64,000 nucleotides of DNA from Rothia sp. (in: high G+C Gram-positive bacteria) (GCA_030529845.1 JAUMWB010000001.1:1-64000), one strand, 5' to 3'. Numbered from the stretch's first letter, positions 9,167 through 18,710 are shown. Numbers and translations: made by a program. Notes: generated from the letters alone by a model not told the origin.

Positions 9167-10141
9167 ATGGCCGAAGGAGCAGCGGCGGCAGCCACCCCGC
9201 TCGAAAGCGCCATCGATGCCTACCTCAACCACCTGGGCATCGAACGCGCCCTGGCGGCCAACACCCAGGCAGCCTACCGGCGCGACCTGACCCGCTACCG
9301 CACCTACCTGGCAGACCAGGGCGTCATCGACCCGCGAGCCGTCACCAAAAAACACGTGCGAGACTTTGCCGCCCACTGCTCGGCCCCTGCACAAGACGGA
9401 GGCGCAGCTCTAGCCGCCAAATCAGTTGCCCGCGTCATCAGCGGGGTTCGCGGTGCCCATACCTTCTGGTACCGGGAAGGCACCACCCCCACCAACCCGG
9501 CAGCAACCGTCCGCCCGCCCACACCTGCTGCCCGTCTGCCCAAGGCCCTGCCCCTGGCCGATATCACCCGCCTGCTCGAAAGCCCCGACCCGGCTACCCC
9601 CGCCGGGCTAAGAGACAGAGCCCTGCTGGAATTTCTCTACTCCACCGGAGCCCGCATCAGTGAAGCTATCACCGTGGACATCGACGATATCGTCATTGAC
9701 CGGCCAGGCTTAGATGAGGCTGGTCAGCTGCCTGCCGTTGTCAGGCTCTTCGGCAAAGGCAACAAGGAGCGGGTCGTGCCGGTCGGCTCCTACGCTGCCC
9801 GAGCTATTGACGACTACCTGGTGCGCGGACGCCCGGCGCTCGCCTCCCGGGGTAGGGGATGTGCTGCCCTCTTTCTCAACGCCAGAGGCGGGCGCATTAC
9901 CAGGCAGGGGGCCTATCTGATCCTCAAAAATCATGCTGAACGCGCGAAAATTCAGGCCGAGATTTCACCGCACACTCTGCGCCACTCCTTTGCAACCCAC
10001 CTGCTGGAAGGCGGGGCCGATATTCGCGTGGTACAGGAACTGCTGGGGCATGCCTCGGTGACCACAACCCAGGTCTATACCAAGGTCACTGCAGATACCC
10101 TGCGTGAGGTTTTTGCCGCTAGCCACCCCCGCGCCCGTTAG
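9167..10141 (+). CDS. xerD: tyrosine recombinase XerD
   Basis: The 324-residue protein has an N-terminal SAM-like core-binding domain and a C-terminal catalytic domain with the Arg in TGARISEA, the Lys in [10 protein letters not shown], the [15 protein letters not shown] block, the second His in [10 protein letters not shown], and the nucleophilic Tyr in QVYTKV. It resolves chromosome dimers at dif with XerC. It starts immediately after the Nudix stop. In many actinobacteria the next gene is the parA of the scpAB operon; here about 9.3 kb separates them. Confidence 0.95.
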   Translation: MAEGAAAAATPLESAIDAYLNHLGIERALAANTQAAYRRDLTRYRTYLADQGVIDPRAVTKKHVRDFAAHCSAPAQDGGAALAAKSVARVISGVRGAHTFWYREGTTPTNPAATVRPPTPAARLPKALPLADITRLLESPDPATPAGLRDRALLEFLYSTGARISEAITVDIDDIVIDRPGLDEAGQLPAVVRLFGKGNKERVVPVGSYAARAIDDYLVRGRPALASRGRGCAALFLNARGGRITRQGAYLILKNHAERAKIQAEISPHTLRHSFATHLLEGGADIRVVQELLGHASVTTTQVYTKVTADTLREVFAASHPRAR

Positions 10142-10182
10142 CTCCGCATGAGGCAAGGGACTGGGCAGACAAAGACGAGAGA

Positions 10183-10221
10183 CCGGCTGGTTCTGAGGTG
10201 ACTGACCTCAGAACCAGCCGG
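10183..10221. terminator. bidirectional terminator between xerD and prpC
   Basis: A perfect 17-bp stem with a 5-base loop lies between two convergent genes. On the minus strand the hairpin is followed by a partly T-rich stretch; on the plus strand there is none. It is the most stable hairpin of this part of the window. Confidence 0.8.
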
Positions 10222-10251
10222 CCCTATAGGTGAGCTTATGGGGCTTGTGCT

Positions 10252-11388
10252 TTAGCTCAGGTGGCGCTCGTCCACACCGTTGTAGGCAGAGAGCGGACGA
10301 ATCAGGGAGTTGGCTGCGCGCTGCTCCAGGATGTGGGCAGTCCAGCCGGTAATACGGGAGGCCACGAAGATGGGCGTGAAGGTGGGGGTATCAAAGCCCA
10401 TCAGGTGGTAGGTGGGGCCAGCTGGGTAATCCAGGTTGGGCTTGATTCCCTTGGCCTCGTCCATGGCCTCAGCAAGACCCTGATAGAGGCCGATGATGTC
10501 CTGGCGGCCGTAGTATTCGACCATGTCGAAGAAGGACTTCTGCATGGTGGGGACGCGGGAGTCACCGTTCTTGTAGACCCGGTGGCCAAAGCCCATAATC
10601 TTCTTCTTCTCCGCTAGAGCAGCTTCCATCCAGGCCTTAGCGCGGGCCTTGGCGTCCGCCTGGGACTCGCCCTCAATCACCCCGATCTCATCGAAGGTGT
10701 GCTGCACAGCCTCGTTAGCTCCACCGTGTAGGGGGCCCTTGAGAGACCCGATAGCACCGGTGACGGCTGAGTGCAGGTCAGAAAGAGAAGAGGTGATGAC
10801 ACGGGCTGTGAAGGTCGAGGCATTGAATGAGTGCTCGGCGTACATGACCATGGAGACATTGAAAGCGGTCTTGACCTCGGGAGCCGGGACCTCACCAAAG
10901 GCCATGTAGAGGAAGTTATCGCAGTAGTCCAGGTCTTCACGCGGGGCGATGATCTGCTGGCCCCGGCGGCGGCGCTGATCGTAGCAGACTACCGCCGGCA
11001 TAACCGCAAAGAGTTCCTTAGCCTTAAGTAGCTCGGTTTCGGGGGAGAGGTCCTCGCTCTTGGGGTCCGCTGCGCCCAGGAAGGACGTTGCGGTGCGGCA
11101 GACATCCATGGGGTGGCAGTCGGTGGGCAGGGAGTCAATGACCGCTTTGAGAGCTTCAGGAAGCTGGCGGTGAGCTCGCTCGAAAGCGGTGAACTCCTCC
11201 AGCTCTTCGTCGGTGGGTAGCTCCCCGTTCCAGAGCAGCAGGGCTACCTTTTCGAAGGGGACGGTTGCCAGCTCCTGTACCGGGTAGCCCCGGTAGAGCA
11301 GGGAGTTGGTTTCTGCATTGACCTTTGAGATGGCGGTGTAATCAGCAACTACACCGGCCAGACCTTTTTTGACGTCGTTGTCACTCAT
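10252..11388 (-). CDS. prpC: 2-methylcitrate synthase
   Basis: This 378-residue citrate-synthase-fold enzyme has both active-site histidine segments (GPLHGGANE and GFGHRVYKNGD) and the C-terminal Arg-rich end. The citrate synthase family covers both citrate and methylcitrate synthases. Its place as last gene of prpD-prpB-prpC argues for condensation of propionyl-CoA with oxaloacetate. It starts at an ATG after AAGGAG, 20 bases downstream of prpB, and is probably translated from the same mRNA. Confidence 0.93.
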   Translation of the reverse strand: MSDNDVKKGLAGVVADYTAISKVNAETNSLLYRGYPVQELATVPFEKVALLLWNGELPTDEELEEFTAFERAHRQLPEALKAVIDSLPTDCHPMDVCRTATSFLGAADPKSEDLSPETELLKAKELFAVMPAVVCYDQRRRRGQQIIAPREDLDYCDNFLYMAFGEVPAPEVKTAFNVSMVMYAEHSFNASTFTARVITSSLSDLHSAVTGAIGSLKGPLHGGANEAVQHTFDEIGVIEGESQADAKARAKAWMEAALAEKKKIMGFGHRVYKNGDSRVPTMQKSFFDMVEYYGRQDIIGLYQGLAEAMDEAKGIKPNLDYPAGPTYHLMGFDTPTFTPIFVASRITGWTAHILEQRAANSLIRPLSAYNGVDERHLS

Positions 11389-11408
11389 GTCTGTTTCTCC
11401 TTGTGCGT

Positions 11409-12320
11409 TTAGGCTTCGAATTTACCAGGTACTTCAAAGTTGAAAATGCCGGTATCGAACTGGTTGTAGGCCTCATAGTCAACCAGGTCGTAGAGGCGGG
11501 AGCGGGTGAACATCTGGTCCACATAGGCATCCTGGGTACCATCGCGCTCGATGGTTTCCAGGACGCGTTCCATGGCTCCCAGCGAGGAGCGCAGCAGGGT
11601 CACGGGGTAGATAATCATTGAGATACCTACCTCAGCCAGCTGCTCCTTGGTGTAGAGCTCGCTCTTGCCGAACTCGGTCATGTTAGCCAGTACCGGCACA
11701 TCGACAGCGTTACAGACTGCCTTGAACTCGTCCAGGTTCTTCATGGCCTCGGGGAAGATAGCATCTGCACCGGCATCGACCAGGGCCTTAATACGGTTGA
11801 TGGTTTCTTCTAGCGATGAGGTGCCGCGCAGATCGGTGCGGGCCATAATCAGGAAGTTCTCGTCCCTGCGGGCTTCAGCCGCGGCCTTGATACGCTTGGT
11901 TGCGGTTTCAAGGTCGACCATGTTCTTGTTGTCCAGGTGGCCGCAGCGCTTGGGATTGAACTGGTCCTCAATGTGGCAGCCAGCTAGGCCATATTCTTCA
12001 AATTCCTGGATGGTGCGGGCCACGTTCATGGGCTCACCGAAACCGGTATCGGCATCCACGATAGCGGGTAGGTTAGTGATGCGGGCAATCTGCCCGGCAC
12101 GCTGGGCTACCTCAGAGAGAGCGGTTAGCCCGACGTCCGGAAAACCCAGCTCGTTCGCCAGTACCGCACCCGAGATGTAGATACCGTCGAAGCCCTTTTC
12201 CTCAATCAGACGGGCTGAGATGGGAGTGTAGGTGCCGGGGAACTGGCGAATCTGGTCGCTGGCCAGCATATCGCGCAGATCCTTGCGCTTTTCGGCAGCG
12301 GTTTTTGAAGCGTACAGCAT
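11409..12320 (-). CDS. prpB: 2-methylisocitrate lyase
   Basis: The 303-residue protein belongs to the isocitrate lyase/PEP mutase family. Mg-binding acidic residues are in VDADTGFGEP (residues 88-97) and the catalytic loop KRCGH is at 124-128 with Cys126. It splits 2-methylisocitrate to pyruvate and succinate. The start ATG overlaps the prpD stop by one base (TAATG), showing translational coupling. Confidence 0.95.
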   Translation of the reverse strand: MLYASKTAAEKRKDLRDMLASDQIRQFPGTYTPISARLIEEKGFDGIYISGAVLANELGFPDVGLTALSEVAQRAGQIARITNLPAIVDADTGFGEPMNVARTIQEFEEYGLAGCHIEDQFNPKRCGHLDNKNMVDLETATKRIKAAAEARRDENFLIMARTDLRGTSSLEETINRIKALVDAGADAIFPEAMKNLDEFKAVCNAVDVPVLANMTEFGKSELYTKEQLAEVGISMIIYPVTLLRSSLGAMERVLETIERDGTQDAYVDQMFTRSRLYDLVDYEAYNQFDTGIFNFEVPGKFEA

Positions 12321-13837
12321 TAGAAAATACCCTTCTTGCCGGTTTCCAGGTCGATGGAGGCGGTGATGTTGAGAGCATCCAGCTCACCTGCGCCCAGGCT
12401 TGCCAGGTTCTCGGCTGCCTCAATGAAGCGGTTCTGCTCTTCTTCGGAGACCTTGCCTTCGGCCAGCTTACGGAACTTGCCGATGTAGTCTTCGCGGGCG
12501 AAAGGACGGGCGCCGAGCGGGTGGGCGTCAGCTACGGCGATTTCTTCGCTGAAGGTTTCGCCGTTGGCCAGCTTGATTTCAACGCGGCCACCGAAGGCCT
12601 TTTCGGCGGGGTCGTTGGAGTGGTAGCGGCGGGTCCACTCGGCGTCCTCGGCGGTGGTGACCTTGTGCCAGAGGGCTACGGTATCTTCACGCTGGGCACG
12701 TTCGGGGGCGTAGGAGCCGACGTGGTCCCACTCGCCGTCCTGCAGCATGACGGTGAAGATGTAGGGGATGGAGTGATCCAGGGTCTCGCGGGTGGCTGTG
12801 GGGTCGTACTTCTGGGGGTCGTTGGCACCTGAGCCGATGACGTAGTGGGTGTGGTGGGAAGTGTGCAGAACAATCGACTCGATGTTCTCGGGGTTGGCGA
12901 ATTCGGGGTGCTCGCGGTTCAGCTTGCGGGCCAGGTCGATCCAGGCCTGGGCCTGGTATTCGGCGGAGTGTTCCTTGGTGTAGGTATCGAGGATAGCGCG
13001 CTTGGGTTCGCCGGGCTCGGGCAGGGGCACTTCGTAGTGGGCGTCGGGGCCATCGAGCATCCAGGCGATGACGCCGTCCTCACCCTCGTAAATCGGCACG
13101 GGGGAGGTCTGTCCGCGCATGGCGCGGTCTACTGCCTCTACAGCCATCTTGCCGGCGAAGGCAGGGGCGTGAGCCTTCCAGGTGGAGATTTCACCCTTGC
13201 GGGACTGGCGGGTAGCAGTGGTGGTGTGCAGGCCCTGGCCGATGGCCTGGAAGATGGTTTCGGTGTCCAGCCCCAGCAGGGTTCCGATACCGGCAGAAGC
13301 TGACGGGCCGATGTGGGCAACGTGGTCAATCTTGTGCTTGTGCAGGCAGATGGCCTTGACCAGGTCAACCTGGACCTCGTAGCCGGTGGCAATACCGCGA
13401 ATGAGGTCACGGCCGGTGGAGCCTACATGCTGGGCTACTGCCAGAACCGGGGGGATATTATCGCCGGGGTGGGAGTATTCAGCGGCCAGGAAGGTGTCGT
13501 GGTAGTCCAGCTCGCGGACGGCCACGCCGTTGGCCCAAGCTGCCCACTCGGGGGAAACCTTGGTGCTGGCCGGTACACCGAAGACGGCAGCACCCTTGCC
13601 GTTGGGGGAGGGGGCGTGGGTAAGAGCCTGGTCGCGGGCTGAAATGATGGGGCCGCGGTTGAGTGAAGCGATAGCAACCGAGGCGTTGTCGATGATGCGG
13701 TTGATGACCATCTCTTCGACCTCGGGCAGCACCTCAACGGGGTCGGTAGCTACCTTGGCCAGCTTGTAGGCGAGCTGGTCTTCTCGGGGTAGGTTCTCTT
13801 CTGACTTGTAGACTCGGACGGAGTGCAGCTTGGTCAC
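12320..13837 (-). CDS. prpD: 2-methylcitrate dehydratase
   Basis: At 505 residues this matches the MmgE/PrpD family: [20 protein letters not shown] in the N-terminal helical domain, [17 protein letters not shown], and the C-terminal mixed domain with VEIKLANGE. It dehydrates 2-methylcitrate to 2-methylaconitate. The start is a GTG at 13837 preceded by AAAGGAA seven bases away. It leads the minus-strand prpDBC operon, 49 bases after the regulator gene. Confidence 0.95.
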   Translation of the reverse strand: MTKLHSVRVYKSEENLPREDQLAYKLAKVATDPVEVLPEVEEMVINRIIDNASVAIASLNRGPIISARDQALTHAPSPNGKGAAVFGVPASTKVSPEWAAWANGVAVRELDYHDTFLAAEYSHPGDNIPPVLAVAQHVGSTGRDLIRGIATGYEVQVDLVKAICLHKHKIDHVAHIGPSASAGIGTLLGLDTETIFQAIGQGLHTTTATRQSRKGEISTWKAHAPAFAGKMAVEAVDRAMRGQTSPVPIYEGEDGVIAWMLDGPDAHYEVPLPEPGEPKRAILDTYTKEHSAEYQAQAWIDLARKLNREHPEFANPENIESIVLHTSHHTHYVIGSGANDPQKYDPTATRETLDHSIPYIFTVMLQDGEWDHVGSYAPERAQREDTVALWHKVTTAEDAEWTRRYHSNDPAEKAFGGRVEIKLANGETFSEEIAVADAHPLGARPFAREDYIGKFRKLAEGKVSEEEQNRFIEAAENLASLGAGELDALNITASIDLETGKKGIF

Positions 13838-13886
13838 TGGTATTCCTTTCGGGGTGTTCTAATCGGCGTCGGTGCCGGTGAGGTTT

Positions 13887-14567
13887 CTAAGCTGTTGGTT
13901 CTGGGTGGTTAAAAAGACTGTGCTGGCTCTGGGACGCCGCTGCTTCTTCAATGGCGTAGAGGGCATTGGCTAGGTGGAGGCGGGTGGCGGCTTCGGCCAG
14001 CTGTGGATCGCCGGAGGCGATGCAACGGGCAATCTGGGCATGTTCCTCAGCTGCCTGCTCTAGGCGGATGGGGTTAGCCTTGGAGAGCTTGCGGATGCGG
14101 GTGAGCTGGGTACGCAAGGACGTCTGTGCCTGGTGCAGGTAGCGGTTATCGGCTGCCTGATCGATAGCTGTATCGAGCTCATCTACGAGGGAGTAGTACT
14201 CCGCTAAAGAGGCCTCGCCCCTGTGCAGGGCAAAGGACGCCTCTTCGAAGGCCTGAGCCAGGGCCTTGAAGACCTTGGCGTCGCCCCGTCGGGCAGCGAG
14301 CGCAGCTGCGGTGCTGTCGAGCGAGGTGCGGAGTTCAAAGAGGGCGTAGACGTTTGCTAGCGATATGGGGGCGACGATGACGCCGCGCCCGGGGGCCGGT
14401 TCGGCTAGGCCTTCGGCAAGTAGCCGGGAGATAGCTTCGCGGACGGGAGTGCGGGAGACTCCCAGCCGTTCTGACTGTTCTACTTCTGCGATCACAGAAC
14501 CGGGAGCGAGCATTCCCTCCATGATGTCGCTGCGGAGGCTCTGGTAGGCCAGTTCGCCAGCTCTCAT
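13887..14567 (-). CDS. GntR-family regulator, FCD subfamily, of the prp locus
   Basis: Residues 1-70 form a winged helix-turn-helix (LAYQSLRSDI, RLGVSRTPVREAISRL, GLAEPAPGRGVIV). Residues 80-210 are a helical FCD ligand domain. It is the first gene of the minus-strand prp operon and divergent from prpE, so control of both arms is the obvious role. The effector is likely a methylcitrate-cycle intermediate, which is inference. AAGGAG lies just before the ATG. Two GTATAC-centred palindromes upstream are candidate operators. Confidence 0.88.
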   Translation of the reverse strand: MRAGELAYQSLRSDIMEGMLAPGSVIAEVEQSERLGVSRTPVREAISRLLAEGLAEPAPGRGVIVAPISLANVYALFELRTSLDSTAAALAARRGDAKVFKALAQAFEEASFALHRGEASLAEYYSLVDELDTAIDQAADNRYLHQAQTSLRTQLTRIRKLSKANPIRLEQAAEEHAQIARCIASGDPQLAEAATRLHLANALYAIEEAAASQSQHSLFNHPEPTA

Positions 14568-14645
14568 TAGCTCTCTCCTTTCATGTTCTTGTGATGTGCT
14601 GCACTTCTGAGTGCGGCTGTGACCACTCTAAAACACCACCCGAGT

Positions 14646-14657
14646 TTTGTATACAAA
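14646..14657. promoter_or_regulatory. palindromic operator TTTGTATACAAA
   Basis: A perfect 12-bp palindrome lies 79 bases upstream of the GntR start in the region shared with prpE. The TNGTATACNA form fits FCD-type GntR regulators, whose sites are short inverted repeats. A related copy lies about seven helical turns away. Confidence 0.6.
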
Positions 14658-14718
14658 TTGGGAAAATTTTTCTGGTTGAGCCTGAAATAATGTGTCATTT
14701 TCGCTGATTTTGCAAATT

Positions 14719-14730
14719 TCTGTATACAAA
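14719..14730. promoter_or_regulatory. second GTATAC-centred operator near prpE
   Basis: The sequence TCTGTATACAAA differs at one position from the palindrome at 14646-14657. Centre-to-centre distance is about 73 bases, so two dimers could bind the same DNA face. It lies 87 bases before the prpE start. Confidence 0.5.
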
Positions 14731-14816
14731 CTCTTGCTTAATATGACCCCTAGCACTAGTTTGGAGTCACTCCCTCCAATAAGCCCACCACCGGCGTCCG
14801 CAAAGGAGCATCCCGC

Positions 14817-16727
14817 ATGGCAACATACGCTGACACCTACACCCGTAGCATCGAAAACCAAGAAGAATTCTGGCTTGAACAGGCGCAGGCTATCACCTGG
14901 TCTACTGAGCCAGCCCGCGCCCTTGATAGTGAAGCTGCGCCCCTCTACCGCTGGTTCCCCGACGGTACCCTCAACACCTGTTACAATGCAGTTGATCGCC
15001 ACGTAGAAGCTGGGCACGGGGATCGCACCGCCATCACCTATGACTCAGCGATGCTGGGTACCCGTCAAGACATCACCTACTCAGAACTCAAGGGTGAGGT
15101 TGAAAAAATAGCTGGGGCGCTGGCGTCCGCGGGTGTTGAAAAGGGCGACCGCGTCCTCATCTACATGCCCATGATTCCCCAGGCAGCCATGGCTATGCTG
15201 GCGGTAGCCCGCCTGGGGGCTGTTCACTCGGTTGTCTTTGGTGGCTTTGCCCCCAACGAGCTAGCTAGCCGTATCAACGACTGCTCGCCCACCGTCGTCC
15301 TGACCGCCTCTGGCGGTGTGGAACCTAAGCGTCGTATCGAATACATCCCAGCGGTTGAAAAAGCCATTGAGCTCTCCCAAACCAAGCCGTCAACTGTTGT
15401 GGTTTTTGAGCGTGAAGGCTTTGAGAATTCCGTAGCCGATGCGGTTGCGCGGGCTGAAGCAGGCTCCACCGGGGTGACCTGGCTGGACTGGGGGCAGGCC
15501 GTGGAAGCTGCCGACCCCCACGCCCCGGTAGAGGTCAAGGCGACCGACCCCCTCTACATTCTCTACACCTCGGGCACTACTGGCTCACCCAAGGGCGTTG
15601 TGCGCGATAACGGTGGCCATGCCGTGGCGCTGACCTGGACCATGAAAAACATCTACAACGTGGGCCCCGGCGAGGTAATGTGGTGCGCCTCGGATGTTGG
15701 CTGGGTAGTGGGACACTCCTACATCGTCTATGGCCCCCTTCTGGCAGGGGCAACCACCGTACTCTATGAGGGCAAGCCCGTCGGGACCCCGGACGCCGGT
15801 GCCTTCTGGCGCGTCGTCCAAGAATCTGGTGCCAAGTCCCTCTTTACCGCCCCCACCGCCCTGCGGGCCATCCGAAAGGCTGACCCCGAGGCGGAACTGC
15901 TGGGTAACTACGATATTTCCTCGCTGCAACTACTCTTTGTGGCAGGTGAGCGTCTGGACCCCGAAACCTACCACTGGGCCACGGAAAAGCTGGGTGTGCC
16001 CGTCATTGATAACTGGTGGCAGACCGAAACTGGCTGGGCCATTGCTGCTAACCCCCGCGGTCTAGAAGCCCTGCCGCTGAAGCCCGGTTCCCCCTCTGTG
16101 CCCTCACCCGGCTACAACCTGCAGGTGCTCGACCCGTTCGGTGAGCCCGTCGGCCCCGGCGAAGAGGGTAACCTGGCCATCAAGCTACCCATGCCCCCGG
16201 GTACCCTGCCCACCCTCTGGGGTAACGATGACCGCTATATTTCCTCCTACCTGGACGCCTTCCCCGGCTACTACGCCACCGGCGACTCTGGCTACATCGA
16301 TGAGGACGGCTACGTCTTTGTGATGGGGCGGACCGACGACGTCATTAACGTATCGGGCCACCGCCTTTCAACCGGTGCTATGGAGCAGGTGCTGGCCGCC
16401 CACCCGGCCGTTGCCGAATGTGCCGTCATCGGTATTGCTGACCAGCTTAAGGGCCAGCGACCTGCCGGGTATGTGGTGCTCAAAGCCGGGGCAGATATTA
16501 CCGAAGAACAGCTGGCCGCTGAGCTCATTGCCAGCGTGCGCAACGATATCGGGGCTGTGGCTGACTTTAAGGACGTGAAGATTGTGGAGGCTCTGCCCAA
16601 GACCCGCTCCGGCAAAATCCTGCGCAAGACCATGCGTCAGATTGCTGACGGGGAGCAGTGCACTGTTCCCTCCACCATTGAGGACATGAGTGTGCTGGAC
16701 GACATCGCTAAGGTGCTGCGTAGCTAG
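14817..16727 (+). CDS. prpE: propionyl-CoA synthetase (AMP-forming)
   Basis: The 636-residue AMP-binding enzyme has the P-loop YTSGTTGSPKGVVRDNGGH, a variant typical of PrpE rather than Acs, DNWWQTETGWAI in the core, YATGDSGYIDEDGY, and the C-terminal acylation lysine in KTRSGKILRKTMR. It activates propionate to propionyl-CoA, supplying prpC. It starts at an ATG after AAAGGAG and is transcribed divergently from the GntR-prpDBC operon. Confidence 0.95.
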   Translation: MATYADTYTRSIENQEEFWLEQAQAITWSTEPARALDSEAAPLYRWFPDGTLNTCYNAVDRHVEAGHGDRTAITYDSAMLGTRQDITYSELKGEVEKIAGALASAGVEKGDRVLIYMPMIPQAAMAMLAVARLGAVHSVVFGGFAPNELASRINDCSPTVVLTASGGVEPKRRIEYIPAVEKAIELSQTKPSTVVVFEREGFENSVADAVARAEAGSTGVTWLDWGQAVEAADPHAPVEVKATDPLYILYTSGTTGSPKGVVRDNGGHAVALTWTMKNIYNVGPGEVMWCASDVGWVVGHSYIVYGPLLAGATTVLYEGKPVGTPDAGAFWRVVQESGAKSLFTAPTALRAIRKADPEAELLGNYDISSLQLLFVAGERLDPETYHWATEKLGVPVIDNWWQTETGWAIAANPRGLEALPLKPGSPSVPSPGYNLQVLDPFGEPVGPGEEGNLAIKLPMPPGTLPTLWGNDDRYISSYLDAFPGYYATGDSGYIDEDGYVFVMGRTDDVINVSGHRLSTGAMEQVLAAHPAVAECAVIGIADQLKGQRPAGYVVLKAGADITEEQLAAELIASVRNDIGAVADFKDVKIVEALPKTRSGKILRKTMRQIADGEQCTVPSTIEDMSVLDDIAKVLRS

Positions 16728-16744
16728 CGACTCATTTTCGGTGT

Positions 16745-16799
16745 GGACGCCGCCCTCCGCTTTCCTGCCTAGAGGCAGGGGAGCGGGGGTGCGGCGTTC
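16745..16799. terminator. terminator hairpin, copy A of a duplicated element
   Basis: The arms GGACGCCGC and GCGGCGTTC surround an inner hairpin CCTGCC/GGCAGG. It follows prpE. Nearly the same 55 bases occur again at 19255-19308 on the other side of the accessory patch. Confidence 0.7.
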
Positions 16800-16867
16800 T
16801 TTTGCGTGTGGCAAGTGGAGAACGTCATGTATTGGTGGGTTTGGTGTGGGAGCACCATCAACTAATC

Positions 16868-16894
16868 TTGTATTTGTACCAAGTGCAAATACAA
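16868..16894. promoter_or_regulatory. inverted-repeat operator upstream of the Rrf2 gene
   Basis: Perfect 9-bp arms TTGTATTTG (16868-16876) and CAAATACAA (16886-16894) flank a 9-base spacer whose inner AC/GT also pairs. It ends 14 bases before the start codon of the Rrf2-family gene, a typical position for autorepression. Confidence 0.65.
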
Positions 16895-16908
16895 AATTGG
16901 GAGAGGGA

Positions 16909-17343
16909 ATGGATACAAAATTCTCGGTCGCCGTACACACCCTGGTCATGCTCTCGGAAGCCGACGACAAACTCACCTCTGAGGCCATAGCAGCCAGCGT
17001 CGGTACAAATGCTAGCTACATTCGCAAAGTTATCTCCCTGCTCAAAAACGCTGACCTGCTTGAACGCCTGCCCGGCAGCTTTGACTACCAGCTCGGTAAG
17101 CCGAAAACCGAAATGATCCTGCTCGATATCTACCGGGCCGTTAACCCCAACATCCACATAGATACCCACCAAAACGCCAACCCGGAATGCCCGGTAGGGG
17201 GCCACATTAACTCGGTACTCGACCCCATCGCAGCCCGCGCCGAACAGGCCATGACCGACCAGTTAGCAGGAATCACCCTGGATACGGTCATCGAAGATAT
17301 CAGGGCCAGCTACCTGGCAGCCCACCCCGACGCTCAAATTTAA
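16909..17343 (+). CDS. Rrf2-family transcriptional regulator
   Basis: The 144-residue protein has the N-terminal Rrf2 winged helix (MDTKFSVAVHTLVML, SEAIAASVGTNASYIRKVISLL) and a C-terminal helix. Only one cysteine is visible (NPECPVG), not the three needed for an Fe-S cluster, so it resembles the redox or electrophile sensing YwnA/HypR-like members. I chose the ATG at 16909 because the conserved family start is there and GGGAGAGGGA precedes it. It is followed 34 bases later by an oxidoreductase gene that it probably controls. Confidence 0.85.
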   Translation: MDTKFSVAVHTLVMLSEADDKLTSEAIAASVGTNASYIRKVISLLKNADLLERLPGSFDYQLGKPKTEMILLDIYRAVNPNIHIDTHQNANPECPVGGHINSVLDPIAARAEQAMTDQLAGITLDTVIEDIRASYLAAHPDAQI

Positions 17344-17377
17344 CATCACCATCATCACCCACCCGAAAGAGAAAACC

Positions 17378-18379
17378 ATGAAAGCATTTACCCTCACCTC
17401 CTACGCCAACGGCGGCACTACTCAGTGGGCGGACGTCCCCGCCCCCGTCGCTGGGCCCGGCCAGGTGGTTGTTGGCGTCCGCGCCGCAGGCCTCAACCCG
17501 CTTGATGCCATGATTGCCCGCGGTGATTTCAAGCAGCTCCTGCCCTATAAGCTCCCCCTCATCCTGGGGCAGGAAGTCGCCGGGGACGTCCTCGCCGTTG
17601 GCAACGGGGTTACCGACTACGCGGTGGGGGATAAGGTCTTTACCCGCCTGCCCATTGACGCTATTGGTGGCTTCGCCGAGCAGGTCGCTGTAGAAGCTGC
17701 CCAGGTGGCACCCCTGCCTGCCAATCTGACCTACGCTGAAGCTGCTGGCTTGCCCCTGGTCCTACTCACCGCCATTCAGGCCTTCACCGAAAAGGCCTCC
17801 ATCAAGCCCGGCGATAGGGTCTTCATCCAGGGTGGTACCGGCGGGTTGGGCTCCATCGCTACCCAGGTCGCCAAGCACCTGGGCGCAACCGTTGCCACCA
17901 CCGTCAGCACCAAGAACGTCGAGCTTGCTAAGACCCTGGGTGCCGATGTGGTCATCGACTACCGCACCCAGAACTACGAAGAGCACATCTCGGGCTACGA
18001 CATCGTGCTCGATACCCTGGGCAAGGGGGAAACCACTCGCTCCATGAAGGTACTGGCACCCGGTGGCACCCTGGTGACCGTGGTCGGAGCCCCCGACACC
18101 GACTTCGCCGCCCAGCTTGGTAAGAAGGCACTGACCCCGGTCATGTGGTTCCTCAGCCGAAAGGAGCGGGCAGCTGCTAAGAAGCTCGGCGTGACCTACA
18201 AGTTCCTCTTCATGCGGGCTGAGGCAGACCAGATCAAGAGCTACACCCCCACCATCGAATCCGGCGCTATCAAGCCCCTGGTCGCCCAGACCCTACCCTT
18301 TGACCGCCTGGAAGAAGCCCTCAACTTACTCGCAGCAGGCAAGGGTGGCCCCGGCAAAATCGTCGTTGAAATGAACTAA
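17378..18379 (+). CDS. NADP-dependent zinc-independent alcohol dehydrogenase / quinone oxidoreductase
   Basis: The 333-residue medium-chain dehydrogenase has a GroES-like N-terminal domain (VVGVRAAGLNPLDAMIARGDF, GQEVAGDV) and a Rossmann domain with GGTGGLGSIATQVAKHLGA. The structural and catalytic zinc ligands are missing, as in quinone oxidoreductases. It lies just downstream of the Rrf2 gene. Such pairs usually respond to quinones or electrophiles. A detoxification role is inference. Confidence 0.9.
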   Translation: MKAFTLTSYANGGTTQWADVPAPVAGPGQVVVGVRAAGLNPLDAMIARGDFKQLLPYKLPLILGQEVAGDVLAVGNGVTDYAVGDKVFTRLPIDAIGGFAEQVAVEAAQVAPLPANLTYAEAAGLPLVLLTAIQAFTEKASIKPGDRVFIQGGTGGLGSIATQVAKHLGATVATTVSTKNVELAKTLGADVVIDYRTQNYEEHISGYDIVLDTLGKGETTRSMKVLAPGGTLVTVVGAPDTDFAAQLGKKALTPVMWFLSRKERAAAKKLGVTYKFLFMRAEADQIKSYTPTIESGAIKPLVAQTLPFDRLEEALNLLAAGKGGPGKIVVEMN

Positions 18380-18391
18380 GGAAGAACCACT

Positions 18392-18710
18392 ATGACCCTG
18401 CTCTACCAGCAAGCCCCCAACCAGGCCGTCACCGCCGCAGACGGCACCGTCTTTGCCTAGCGGAAATTCGGCCAAACCGACAGCACCGCAGCCCCGGTAG
18501 TCCTCTTCGTCCACCTGGCCGCCACCCTTGAAAACTGGGACCACTGCCTGGTCGACCAGATTGGTGCCCACCGAAAACTCCTACGAGCTGCACCACCGGA
18601 TCCCCGGCAGCGAGCTGGTGATTTATGAGAACTCCGGCCACGGTGGAGTCTTCCAGTACCATCGGGAATTTGGTGCCAAGCTCGTTGACTTCCTGGCCGA
18701 CGAAAACTAG
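18392..18710 (+). pseudogene. alpha/beta-hydrolase remnant with internal deletion
   Basis: The ATG at 18392 opens a frame typical of an alpha/beta hydrolase N-terminus (AADGTVFA) that hits a TAG at 18458-18460. Beyond the stop the same frame continues with RKFGQTDSTAAPVVLFVH and TLENWDHCLVDQIGAHRKLLRA. The sequence then jumps into another frame that gives the family's C-terminal end (YELHHRIPGSELVIYENSGHGG, FQYHREFGAKLVDFLADEN) and stops at 18710. About 190 residues with most of the catalytic core are missing. It sits 12 bases after the oxidoreductase gene with AAGGAAG before the ATG, so it was once in that operon. Confidence 0.8.

Noticed and set aside
12305-13303. Two long plus-strand frames opposite prpD
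   Set aside because: Both are shadows of a clear prpD gene with full motif set.
14628-15017. Minus-strand frame covering the prp promoter region and start of prpE
   Set aside because: It runs through both operator palindromes and the prpE start; no ribosome site or homology signal.
16690-16908. Upstream extension of the Rrf2 gene by 73 codons
   Set aside because: The extension crosses the prpE end, the terminator hairpin and the operator; the family's conserved start is at 16909.
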